Shown here: positions 7,509-13,381 of the stretch, in pieces
How the letters are laid out: each line of letters opens with the position of its first letter
Position numbering within the stretch: position 1 is the stretch's first letter
Source: an uncultured Eubacteriales bacterium
Lineage (GTDB): Bacteria; Bacillota; Clostridia; Oscillospirales; Oscillospiraceae
Reading direction: 5' to 3'
Assembly (NCBI GenBank): GCA_900552475.1
Contig: USAC01000047.1
Span: forward strand, 1-15,526
DNA: 15,526 nucleotides
Notes under the pieces: generated by a model
The model's database searches: none
What the model saw: the letters and a program-made list of their open reading frames with translations, nothing else
Told to the model about the DNA's origin: nothing
Translations under genes and position numbers: made by a program

Positions 7509-7979
7509 TCACTTCTGCGGGAGCGTATCGATGATCGTCTGGATCCCCTTGCTGAAGAAGTTGATGTTCCGCCGGCTGATGACCTCGCCGCCGTCGGAAA
7601 TTGTCACCCGCGCGAGCGCGATCTGGTCGCTCTCCGTCGGCTCCGTCCCGCCCGCGAGCGTCAGCCACTCCACGCGGATGTTCTCCTCCGTGATCGTCCG
7701 GTGATAGGGGACGTCATAGCTCAGCTGCTCAAAAAACGCCGAGTTGGAGTCGGCGCGGACGGAGATCGTCCCGTCCGCGTCCTGATAGATCTGAACGGTG
7801 TAGCGGACGACGTCCTTCTCGTCTTCTACATAGTTCTGATTGGGTGAAACCGTCTCCGCGTACAGCGGCTCACCCGCGGGCGCGGAATCGCCGGGCTCAT
7901 CCCGCTCCCCGCAGCCGGACAGGGCCAGAACCAGCGCCAGCGCCGCACAGGCGAGCAGACGCAGATTTATCATTTTCAC
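7509..7979 (-). CDS. Small lipoprotein of unknown function
   Basis: Not a recognised family. The precursor has about 156 residues: a short basic N-terminus, a hydrophobic stretch (LLACAALALVLAL) and the lipobox LSGC with the lipidated cysteine at residue 23, so it should be anchored to the outer face of the membrane. The mature part starts with an acidic, Pro/Gly-rich linker and continues with a soluble beta-rich-looking domain (VRYTVQIYQDADGTISVRAD...). GTG 7979 is preferred because GGAGGT stands seven bases upstream. GTG 7988, ATG 7985 and ATG 7973 are alternatives that barely change the protein. It is monocistronic, convergent with the GNAT gene and divergent from smpB. Confidence 0.75.
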   Translation of the reverse strand: MKMINLRLLACAALALVLALSGCGERDEPGDSAPAGEPLYAETVSPNQNYVEDEKDVVRYTVQIYQDADGTISVRADSNSAFFEQLSYDVPYHRTITEENIRVEWLTLAGGTEPTESDQIALARVTISDGGEVISRRNINFFSKGIQTIIDTLPQK

Positions 7980-8031
7980 AGGCATCACCTCCAGCGTCAG
8001 TCTACAGGCAATTTATGAACATTTCCACCTC

Positions 8032-8060
8032 TTGCGCGGACGGAAAAAGTGTGGTATACT
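8032..8060 (+). promoter_or_regulatory. Sigma-A promoter for smpB
   Basis: TTGCGC (8032-8037), 17 bases, then TATACT (8055-8060). The start point would be near 8067, about 26 bases before the smpB ATG, with the AGGAGAGGAGG ribosome binding site in between. Confidence 0.75.
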
Positions 8061-8092
8061 AAGGTGAAACCCAAGAGGAGAGGAGGCCCGCC

Positions 8093-8557
8093 ATGGAAAA
8101 GCGCGGCATCAAAATCGCGGCGCAGAACCGCAAGGCGCACCACGACTATTTTGTCGAGGACCGCTACGAGGCGGGCATCGAGTTGTTTGGTACGGAAGTC
8201 AAGTCCATCCGCGCCGGGGCGCTGAACCTGAAGGACAGCTTCTGCGTTGCCAAGGATGGCGAAATCTACGCCTACAGTCTGCACATCTCCCCGTATGACC
8301 ACGGCAACATCTTCAACCGCGACCCCGACCGGCCGAAGCGCCTGCTGATGCACAAGCGCGAGATCCGCAAGCTCCACGACCTGCAGAAGCAGGACGGCTA
8401 TGCGCTCATTCCGCTGTCGGTCTACTTCAAGGACAGCCGCGTGAAGGTGGAGCTGGGTCTGTGCAAGGGCAAAAAGACCTATGACAAGCGCGACGCCATC
8501 GCCAAGCGCGACGCCAAGCGCGAGATGGATCGCGCCATGCGCGAAAAGAACCGGTAA
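8093..8557 (+). CDS. smpB: SsrA-binding protein SmpB
   Basis: SmpB binds the tRNA-like domain of tmRNA and delivers it to ribosomes stalled on mRNA without a stop codon. The 154-residue length is standard. Diagnostic segments are IKIAAQNRKAHHDYFVEDRYEAGIEL at the N-terminus, LFGTEVKSIRAGALNLKDSF in the OB fold, and the basic C-terminal tail KGKKTYDKRDAIAKRDAKREMDRAMRE that inserts in the mRNA channel. Its RNA partner ssrA lies 0.66 kb downstream on the same strand, separated only by the prolyl isomerase gene. A strong ribosome binding site and promoter precede it. Confidence 0.97.
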   Translation: MEKRGIKIAAQNRKAHHDYFVEDRYEAGIELFGTEVKSIRAGALNLKDSFCVAKDGEIYAYSLHISPYDHGNIFNRDPDRPKRLLMHKREIRKLHDLQKQDGYALIPLSVYFKDSRVKVELGLCKGKKTYDKRDAIAKRDAKREMDRAMREKNR

Positions 8558-8603
8558 CGCCCCGGTTTCCCGCCGAAGTACCATCCGAAAAGGAGAAAAT
8601 ACC

Positions 8604-9143
8604 ATGAACAATCCGATTGTTACGATTGAAATGGAGAACGGCAAGAAGATCGTTGCCGAGCTCTATCCCGACATCGCGCCGCAGAGCGTGCGCAACTTCA
8701 TCAGTCTCGCAAACGCCGGTTTTTATAACGGCCTGATCTTCCACCGCGTGATCCCCGGCTTCATGATCCAGGGCGGCTGCCCGGAGGGGACGGGCATGGG
8801 CGGCCCTGGCTACTGCATTAAGGGCGAGTTCTCCGCTAACGGCGTGACGAACGACCTGCGCCACACGCGCGGCGTGCTGAGCATGGCCCGCGCGCAGGCA
8901 CCCGACAGCGCCGGCAGCCAGTTCTTCCTGATGCACGCGGACGCGCCGCACCTCGACGGGCAGTATGCCGCCTTTGGTATGGTCATCGAGGGCATGGATG
9001 TCGTCGACGAGATTGCCGTGCAGCCGCGCAACATGATGACCAACAAGCCCAAGAAGCCGCAGGTGATGAAGTCCGTCACCGTCGACACGAAGGGCGTGGA
9101 GTACCCGGAGCCGGAGAAGCTGCCGGATCCGTTCCACAGATAA
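8604..9143 (+). CDS. Cyclophilin-type peptidyl-prolyl cis-trans isomerase
   Basis: Cytosolic cyclophilin of 179 residues that accelerates proline isomerisation during folding. Core motifs are intact: VRNFISLANAGFYNGLIFHRVIPGFMIQGG (active-site FHR...F.iQGG), GVLSMARAQAPDSAGSQFFLMHADAPHLDGQYAAFGMVIEGMDVVDEI. There is no signal peptide or membrane anchor. A short Pro/Glu-rich tail (EYPEPEKLPDPFHR) follows the fold. An AAGGAG site lies eight bases before the ATG. It starts 46 bases after smpB without a visible terminator between them, so both may be expressed from the smpB promoter. Confidence 0.95.
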   Translation: MNNPIVTIEMENGKKIVAELYPDIAPQSVRNFISLANAGFYNGLIFHRVIPGFMIQGGCPEGTGMGGPGYCIKGEFSANGVTNDLRHTRGVLSMARAQAPDSAGSQFFLMHADAPHLDGQYAAFGMVIEGMDVVDEIAVQPRNMMTNKPKKPQVMKSVTVDTKGVEYPEPEKLPDPFHR

Positions 9144-9156
9144 CCAAAGCAAGCAG

Positions 9157-9191
9157 AGCAGCCGGGCGGGTGACCGCCCGCCCGGTGCTTT
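9157..9191 (+). terminator. GC-rich hairpin, probable terminator after the isomerase gene
   Basis: A 9-bp all-G/C stem (9162-9170 with 9177-9185) extends by a G-T pair and a bulged AGC/GCT step to 9157 and 9189. The T tract is short (cttt), so it may be leaky and allow some read-through towards ssrA. Confidence 0.65.
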
Positions 9192-9221
9192 GATATTTCC
9201 GCGCTTCATCCTTCCAGATAC

Positions 9222-9569
9222 GGGGCTGTACCGGTTTCGACGGGGGTGTGGAGGCCGGATTAGCGGGCGGTGGCGCCTGGCCACCATAAAACGGGCAACT
9301 TAAAAATTAACTGACAACAATCGTATTGCTGTCGCTGCCTAACTAAAGGCAGCCGTCTGAACCGGAGAGGCCACAGGCCGGGGAAGGCGTCGTTGATGTG
9401 GCGGACGTGCGGCGGGTAAGAGTTGCCCCGCCCATGCATCATGACTCTACCAAGCCGTGCAGTCTGGGCAGTGCCTGCACGGGGCGGGAATCCTGAATCT
9501 GTCCTGCGCCCGGAGAAGGTCTTGTTAAAGCGCTTTCGGACAGGGGTTCGACTCCCCTCAGCTCCACCA
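9222..9569 (+). ncRNA. ssrA: Transfer-messenger RNA (tmRNA)
   Basis: Rescues stalled ribosomes together with SmpB, acting first as alanyl-tRNA and then as mRNA for a degradation tag. The 5' end GGGGCTG pairs with CAGCTCC just before the encoded 3' ACCA end (9566-9569), and the conserved ACCGGTTTCGACGGGG and TTCGACTCCCC T-loop segments are present. The tag reading frame ends NNRIAVAA with stop TAA at 9340-9342. The likely resume codon is GAC at 9313, giving (A)DNNRIAVAA. The length of 348 bases is typical. No convincing promoter is seen immediately upstream. The start and end are fixed by acceptor-stem pairing. Confidence 0.95.
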
Positions 9570-9614
9570 TAAGTCCACCGTAATTTTGATAGAATTACGG
9601 TGGACTTTTTCTAT
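9566..9614 (+). repeat. 49-bp direct repeat, copy 1 (ssrA CCA end plus terminator)
   Basis: Begins with the terminal ACCA of ssrA and ends in the T-rich tail of the ssrA terminator. It is identical over 49 bases to 10424-10472; the flanking bases on both sides differ. It could be one end (att-like core) of an element inserted behind ssrA. Confidence 0.9.
9571..9614 (+). terminator. Terminator of ssrA
   Basis: Perfect 15-bp stem (9571-9585 with 9593-9607), 7-base loop, then a T-rich tail. The stem starts two bases after the CCA end of tmRNA. Confidence 0.92.
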
Positions 9615-9642
9615 TGTTTAGGCTCTGGTTACCTGCTAAAAT
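9614..9642 (+). promoter_or_regulatory. Promoter for the 190-codon gene
   Basis: TTGTTT (9614-9619), a 17-base spacer and TAAAAT (9637-9642). The first base of the -35 box is the last base of the left 49-bp repeat, so the promoter lies at the junction and belongs mostly to the inserted DNA. Transcription would begin near 9649. Confidence 0.55.
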
Positions 9643-9648
9643 GAAGAT

Positions 9649-9729
9649 ATGCCTATGCGAGAATTCTCCGAGTACCTGTACACCGTCGAAAAGCTTGGAA
9701 TAAATTACGTTAGGAGGAAAGAAAGCTAA
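9649..9729 (+). CDS. Possible 26-codon leader ORF overlapping the next start
   Basis: A short frame (MPMREFSEYLYTVEKLGINYVRRKES) whose TAA overlaps the ATG of the following gene by one base (TAATG), with the next gene's AGGAGG inside it. That layout fits translational coupling. Against it, no ribosome binding site precedes it and the predicted transcription start falls on its ATG, so it would have to be leaderless or start at the internal ATG 9655. It may instead be plain 5' leader, or the tail of a gene lost at the insertion junction. Confidence 0.3.
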   Translation: MPMREFSEYLYTVEKLGINYVRRKES

Positions 9730-10301
9730 TGTACTATCACGCATCATCTGTTAAGGGTATTACACAGCTAACGCCACAGAGCTCGAATCATGGTATTCCT
9801 TTGGTTTATTTTTCCACAAAAAGAGAAAACGTATTGGTCTATTTGAGCAATTCCATTGAAAAGTATTGCGTGGAAACCGGCTTTTCTTATGATGGAAAAT
9901 GCCAAAAATGGGGGCCGTATGGTTTTGGTAAAGATGGGCGCCAACGGTTGGAAGAGTATTATCCCAATGCTCTGATAAGCACATACAAAGGCGTATCCGG
10001 TTATATTTATTCTGCTGAGACAATTTCAGATTCCGGTTTTTCGGTTCCAATACCGGATGTTGCTACCAGTAGCATACCGGTCGATATATCCGGTGTGGAG
10101 TTTATCCCAGATGCCTATGAAGCAATTTTACAGGCGGAACGAGAAGGTCTGCTTACGATTATCCGATATGAAGAAATGAATGATAAAATGAAAGCATGGA
10201 GCAAAAAGACTATTTTGGAAGAATATGAGAACGCATCCGATCATCCGGAGTATCGGCATTTCTTAAAAGGATACTTTTCCGAAATTCTTCGTGGTCGATG
10301 A
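9729..10301 (+). CDS. Unrecognised 190-aa protein in AT-rich DNA behind ssrA
   Basis: Not assigned to a named family. The soluble protein starts MYYHASSVKGITQLTPQSSNHGIPLVYFSTKRENVLVYLS. The pattern YHAS..GI..L.P followed by a hydrophobic VYFST strand and a helix resembles the opening of some ADP-ribosyltransferase-like proteins, but this is a weak, motif-level resemblance. The middle holds aromatic-rich segments (KWGPYGFGKDG, YYPNALISTYKGVSGYIYSAE) and the C-terminal third is acidic and helical (DAYEAILQAEREGLLTIIRYEEM). AGGAGG lies eleven bases before the ATG. Its base composition is unlike the high-GC neighbours, indicating transfer. It lies alone between two copies of the ssrA terminator. 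A toxin, defence or regulatory role is speculative. Confidence 0.7.
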   Translation: MYYHASSVKGITQLTPQSSNHGIPLVYFSTKRENVLVYLSNSIEKYCVETGFSYDGKCQKWGPYGFGKDGRQRLEEYYPNALISTYKGVSGYIYSAETISDSGFSVPIPDVATSSIPVDISGVEFIPDAYEAILQAEREGLLTIIRYEEMNDKMKAWSKKTILEEYENASDHPEYRHFLKGYFSEILRGR

Positions 10302-10371
10302 CTATGTGTATTCTTGCCTGTGCCGTAAGTAAAGAGCAACGATAAAAATCACTACTTTCCCTTAAATAGTA

Positions 10372-10402
10372 AATGCACCCCCTAAGCGTCTGGGGGTGCA
10401 TT
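10372..10402 (+). terminator. Terminator-like hairpin downstream of the 190-codon gene
   Basis: Perfect 11-bp stem (10372-10382 with 10392-10402) and 9-base loop, 70 bases after the stop codon. The following tail (ctatt) is T-poor, so efficiency is uncertain. Confidence 0.6.
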
Positions 10403-10423
10403 CTATTAAAGTTAAGGCTATTT

Positions 10424-10472
10424 ACCATAAGTCCACCGTAATTTTGATAGAATTACGGTGGACTTTTTCTAT
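10424..10472 (+). repeat. 49-bp direct repeat, copy 2 (duplicated ssrA terminator)
   Basis: Exact copy of 9566-9614, including ACCA and the 15-bp terminator stem (10429-10443 with 10451-10465). No tmRNA body precedes it. It should act as a second terminator. Confidence 0.9.
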
Positions 10473-10522
10473 GCCCGAAAACCGCTTGAAATCAAGACTT
10501 TTGCCGTTTTTGAGCATAAACG

Positions 10523-10557
10523 AACCCCGCCGCAGAGCGATTCTGCAGCGGGGTTTT
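10523..10557 (+). terminator. Terminator-like hairpin
   Basis: 14-bp stem with one C/A mismatch (10523-10536 with 10542-10555), a GCGAT loop and a T run at its right foot. It is not attached to an intact gene, and may be a relic from an earlier neighbour of the hsdS fragment. Confidence 0.6.
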
Positions 10558-10592
10558 GTGCTTTACATGGGTTTTGTGGCTTTTTTGTCGTT

Positions 10593-10692
10593 GTAATCGT
10601 TAAACAGCTGGGGTAATCGTTGAACTGCTGGAGTATTCGTTAAACTACCGAGGTATTCGTTAAACTACCGAGGTATTCGTTAAACAGCCGAG
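10593..10692 (+). repeat. Five tandem copies of a 20-bp repeat
   Basis: Units start at 10593, 10613, 10633, 10653 and 10673. Units 3 and 4 are identical (gtattcgttaaactaccgag); units 1, 2 and 5 differ mainly in positions 4, 10 and the last eight bases. The core TCGTTAAAC is kept except for one base in unit 2. There are no spacers, and the unit length is not a multiple of three. The last unit runs directly into the open frame of the hsdS fragment. It could be an iteron-like array, a slippage-expanded junction or a regulatory repeat. Confidence 0.9.
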
Positions 10693-11344
10693 TTCTGATA
10701 ATACTCCTTATGAGAAAATCGGCGATGAAGTGCGGTCGCTGGCGGATTTAGCGCCTTTTGAGATACCTTCGTCATGGGAGTGGTGCCGGGTAGGCGACCT
10801 TTTCTCAAATATGTCTGGGCTTGCGTACAAAAAGGATACCCTCGCTATAAAGGCGGACAAAATGATAAGGGTACTGCGTGGCGGAAACATCGGTGGAGAG
10901 CAGTTCTATTTTAAAGGCGACGATGCTTTTATCTCAAGTGAGCTCGTAAAGCCGGAGCTGTATTTGAGGAAAAACTATATGATTACACCGGCAGTTAGTA
11001 GCCTGGATCACATCGGCAAAATCGCACTCATAGACAAAGATTATTCCGACACGGTTGTTGGCGGCTTTGTGTTTATGCTCATACCACACTTTAACGACGA
11101 TGTCCTATCACAATATGAACTGCCCTTTGAGATACCGGAAAATTGGTGTTGGGCACGGCTCGGAAGCATCTCTTCTTATGCAGAAACCAAGCAAAAAGTA
11201 AACGCTGCGAATGCTGATTCTGCTATATGGGGGCTTGACCTTAAGGATATTGAGAAAGGTGGCAGATTGATTGTACGCAAAACTGTCGGTGAACGAAAAG
11301 CTATAGGCCATAAGAAGCGCGGCACGACAGAGTCATTCCCGTAA
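10691..11344 (+). pseudogene. hsdS: Rearranged fragment of a type I restriction-modification specificity subunit
   Basis: HsdS gives type I systems their DNA target. The readable frame begins without a proper start just inside the last 20-bp repeat (SSDNTPYEKIGDEVRSLADLAPFEIPSSWEW). It continues through a first target-recognition domain that stops at PHFNDDVLSQ, then jumps straight to the beginning of a second one (YELPFEIPENWCWARLGSI...KTVGERKAIGHKK) and loses homology before the stop at 11342-11344. Normal HsdS proteins have about 400 residues with conserved helices between and after the two domains; here the central helices and the C-terminal half are missing. No hsdM or hsdR is present. 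It is therefore a decayed or cassette-like remnant and unlikely to be functional. GTG 10730 is the only in-frame start candidate of note. Confidence 0.8.
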
Positions 11345-11427
11345 TCGTTCACGGCAGGGCGCTGATTGAGAACTGCTGCGATAATGTTGCAGGTCGAAAA
11401 CAATCGCCATGAAACAGCCAAGGGTCA
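11345..11427. other. Junction between the hsdS remnant and the two-component genes
   Basis: No intact gene, promoter or terminator is recognised. The hsdS frame stops inside gtaatcgtt (11341-11349), which equals the first nine bases of the 20-bp tandem unit found 0.65 kb to the left. A plus-strand frame from 11314 to 11412 (…RVIPVIVHGRALIENCCDNV…) may be a leftover protein tail. Confidence 0.4.
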
Positions 11428-12597
11428 TTATGATATATCCGCACCGGAGGGCTCGGTTTCCGTCCCTGTCGGCAGCTCCACCGCAATGGTGGTTCCCTTA
11501 TCTGAGCTCTCCTCTACCCGGACGCAGCCGCCGTGGAGATCGGTGATCTCCCACACCAGCGAAAGCCCCAACCCTACGCCGCCGTACTCCCGGCTGCGGG
11601 ACTTATCCACCCGGAAGAAGGGCTGGAAGATGCTCCGCCGATACTCCTCCGGAATGCCGTAGCCGGTGTCGGAAACGCAGATCAGGAGCTTTTCCGTCTG
11701 CTGCGTGACGCGGACCCACACCGAACCGCCGGGTCGGTTGTACTTGACGGCATTCTCCGTCAGGTTGAAGATCAGCCGGTAGATCAGTGCATCGCTGCCG
11801 GTCATAATACCGTCGCCCTCCGCCGTCAGCGTGACGCCGAACTTATCTGAGAGCGGCGCAAGATCTGTGAAGATCTCCTCGATCATGGGAGCGAGCTGGA
11901 TCCGCTCGTTCCGCGCCACCTGCTGCAAATTGCTCATCTCCAGCAGCGTCTTGGTCATCTGTATCAGCCGTTCCGTCTGCTCACGCAAAAGCGTGAGGAA
12001 CTCCGCCGTCTCCGGTCGCACATCTGGATGCTCTGCGGAAAACAGCTCCAGCTGCGCCTGCATCAGCGCCAGCGGCGTGCGCAGCTCGTGGGCGGCGTTG
12101 CCGGTGAACTGCCGCTGGGCGGCAAAGGCGTTGTTCAGCCGCTCCAGCATCTGGTTGAACGAGCGGCTCAGCTGCCGGAACTCCGAAATAGCATCTTCAT
12201 CGATCCTCATATCGGCAAGATTGTTCAGCTGCACCTGCTCCACCTGCGAGGCAAAGCTGCGAAGGGGCTTGAGGGCGCGTCCGCTGACAAAATAGGCGAG
12301 GATGCCGCTGAGCAGCGTTACCGCCGCTGTGATGTACCAGTTGGTGGTGCGGAAGCGCCCCTGCGCCCCATTGACGACGATGGTCAACTCCTCGTTGGGC
12401 GCTATGAGCTGCGGGTCAAAGCTCTCCGCTCCGCCATCATTCAGGATCGCCGTGCCGCCGCCTTGTAAACTGTCCGCAATGGTGTCCATATAGTACACAC
12501 CGGAGGAGCACAGCAGCAAATTCATGGTCACGCAGGTGATGCCGATGAGCAGGACGGACATCAGCGTGATGCGCCACTGCAGGGAAAGCCGCTTCAT
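11428..12597 (-). CDS. Sensor histidine kinase of a two-component system
   Basis: Membrane-bound kinase of 389 residues. TM1 is at about 9-31, followed by a short extracytoplasmic loop of about 55 residues, then TM2 at about 86-105, a HAMP region at about 106-158, the H box FTGNAAHELRTPLAL with phospho-accepting His170, the N box FNLTENAVKYN (Asn282), the G1 box SDTGYGIP (Asp310), the F box and the G2 box GVGLGLSLV. All catalytic boxes are intact. The small sensor loop has no recognisable domain, so the signal is unknown. The ATG overlaps the response-regulator stop by four bases (ATGA), indicating translational coupling. No terminator is seen after its stop, so transcripts may run antisense into the hsdS fragment. 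Confidence 0.95.
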   Translation of the reverse strand: MKRLSLQWRITLMSVLLIGITCVTMNLLLCSSGVYYMDTIADSLQGGGTAILNDGGAESFDPQLIAPNEELTIVVNGAQGRFRTTNWYITAAVTLLSGILAYFVSGRALKPLRSFASQVEQVQLNNLADMRIDEDAISEFRQLSRSFNQMLERLNNAFAAQRQFTGNAAHELRTPLALMQAQLELFSAEHPDVRPETAEFLTLLREQTERLIQMTKTLLEMSNLQQVARNERIQLAPMIEEIFTDLAPLSDKFGVTLTAEGDGIMTGSDALIYRLIFNLTENAVKYNRPGGSVWVRVTQQTEKLLICVSDTGYGIPEEYRRSIFQPFFRVDKSRSREYGGVGLGLSLVWEITDLHGGCVRVEESSDKGTTIAVELPTGTETEPSGADIS

Positions 12598-13271
12598 GCC
12601 TCCTCGCCTCCCATCAGATAGCCCTCGCCGATGCGGTTGCGGATGGGGTCATAGCCCAGCACGGTGCGGAGCTTTTTGCGCAGGGCGGAGATGTGGACGC
12701 GAATGGAATTGCTGAAGCTGTCCACGCTATTGTCCCAAACGTGATCCATCAGCTCCTCCTGACTTACCGGTCTTCCTTGATGCACCATCAGGTATTCCAG
12801 GATTCCCGTTTCCTTCCGGGTGAGCGTCAGTGTCTGCCCGTTGACGGCGGCGGTACGGGAGCGGGTGTCAAAGGTCAGGCCTCCGCAGCTTAGCAGCACA
12901 TCCTGCTGGGTGAACTGCCGCAATGTCAGGCTGCGGATGCGGGCCTCCAGCTCCGCCAAGTGGAAGGGCTTCGCCAGATAGTCGTTCGCCCCGGCATCCA
13001 GCCCCTGCACCTTGTCCTCCACTTCGCTGCGGGCGGAGAGGATCAGCACCCGCGTCTCCCGGTCGGTCTGCCGCAGGGTGCGCAGCACCGTCATGCCGTC
13101 CTTTTTCGGCAGATTCAGATCAAGAAGCACCAGATCGTATCGTTCCACGCCCAGAAGCGCCAGCGCCTTTTCGCCGTCATAGCAGTAGTCCACGCTGTAG
13201 GCCAGCCGCCGCAGGCTGCGAACGATGGTCTCGCACAGGGCGCGTTCATCTTCAATTACTAAAAGGTGCAT
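12594..13271 (-). CDS. OmpR/PhoB-family response regulator
   Basis: Cytosolic DNA-binding regulator of 225 residues. The receiver domain is at 1 to about 120, with acidic pocket Glu7/Asp8, phospho-acceptor Asp51 (LLDLNLPKKDG), Ser79 and Lys101 (AKPF). The winged-helix output domain is at about 125-222 (LTLTRKETGILEYLMVHQGRPVSQEELMDHVW...SNSIRVHISALRKKL). AAGGAGGG precedes the ATG. It is coupled to the kinase gene downstream and divergent from the redox operon, so self-regulation and control of that operon are likely. TTAAC-type repeats in the divergent region suit this family. Confidence 0.95.
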   Translation of the reverse strand: MHLLVIEDERALCETIVRSLRRLAYSVDYCYDGEKALALLGVERYDLVLLDLNLPKKDGMTVLRTLRQTDRETRVLILSARSEVEDKVQGLDAGANDYLAKPFHLAELEARIRSLTLRQFTQQDVLLSCGGLTFDTRSRTAAVNGQTLTLTRKETGILEYLMVHQGRPVSQEELMDHVWDNSVDSFSNSIRVHISALRKKLRTVLGYDPIRNRIGEGYLMGGEEA

Positions 13272-13312
13272 GAGAGCCCTCCTTTTTATTTCTTCGTTTT
13301 TGTGTTGCTTTC

Positions 13313-13318
13313 ATTATA
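13313..13318 (-). promoter_or_regulatory. -10 box of the response regulator/kinase promoter
   Basis: Perfect TATAAT on the minus strand (13318-13313), about 40 bases upstream of the regulator ATG. No good -35 hexamer lies 16-18 bases upstream, which fits a promoter needing an activator bound at the adjacent repeats. Confidence 0.6.
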
Positions 13319-13333
13319 GCAAAAACAGATAAG

Positions 13334-13371
13334 GTTTGCGTTAAGTTTTCGTTCTTAACAGAGACTTTAAC
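13334..13371. promoter_or_regulatory. Probable operator for the response regulator in the divergent region
   Basis: Three TTAA cores occur at 13341, 13355 and 13367. GTTAAG (13340-13345) and CTTAAC (13354-13359) form an inverted repeat with an 8-base gap; CTTAACAGAGA and CTTTAACTCTC form a near-direct repeat of about 11-12 bases. Two further 11-base blocks, GTTTGCGTTAA and GTTTTCGTTCT, also look tandem. OmpR/PhoB regulators typically bind tandem half-sites 11 bases apart. The array lies just upstream of both promoters. Confidence 0.5.
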
Positions 13372-13381
13372 TCTCCCGCGC

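Larger units (their letters stand above)
9570..10472. mobile_element. Putative small insertion or passenger module bracketed by 49-bp repeats behind ssrA
   Basis: The segment between the two identical repeats is visibly more AT-rich than everything to its left and carries a promoter, one 190-codon gene and a hairpin. No integrase, transposase or terminal inverted repeats are visible, so it is either a non-autonomous or recombined piece of an island integrated at ssrA, or a duplication product. The 858-base repeat spacing and the perfect identity suggest a recent event. Confidence 0.45.
10302..10592. other. Non-coding stretch with three hairpins
   Basis: No gene is visible between the 190-codon gene and the tandem repeats. 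The stretch holds a terminator-like hairpin (10372-10402), the second 49-bp repeat (10424-10472) and a further terminator-like hairpin (10523-10555), each listed separately. Confidence 0.6.

Noticed and set aside
9570..10472. Simple insertion sequence or MITE
   Set aside because: There is no transposase and no terminal inverted repeats; the direct repeats are the duplicated terminator itself and far too long for a target duplication.
10593..10692. CRISPR array
   Set aside because: The 20-bp units touch each other with no spacers and no cas genes are present.
11314..11412. 32-codon frame after the hsdS fragment (VIPVIVHGRALIENCC)
   Set aside because: It has no start codon or ribosome binding site and no family I recognise; it is at most a protein tail left at a junction.
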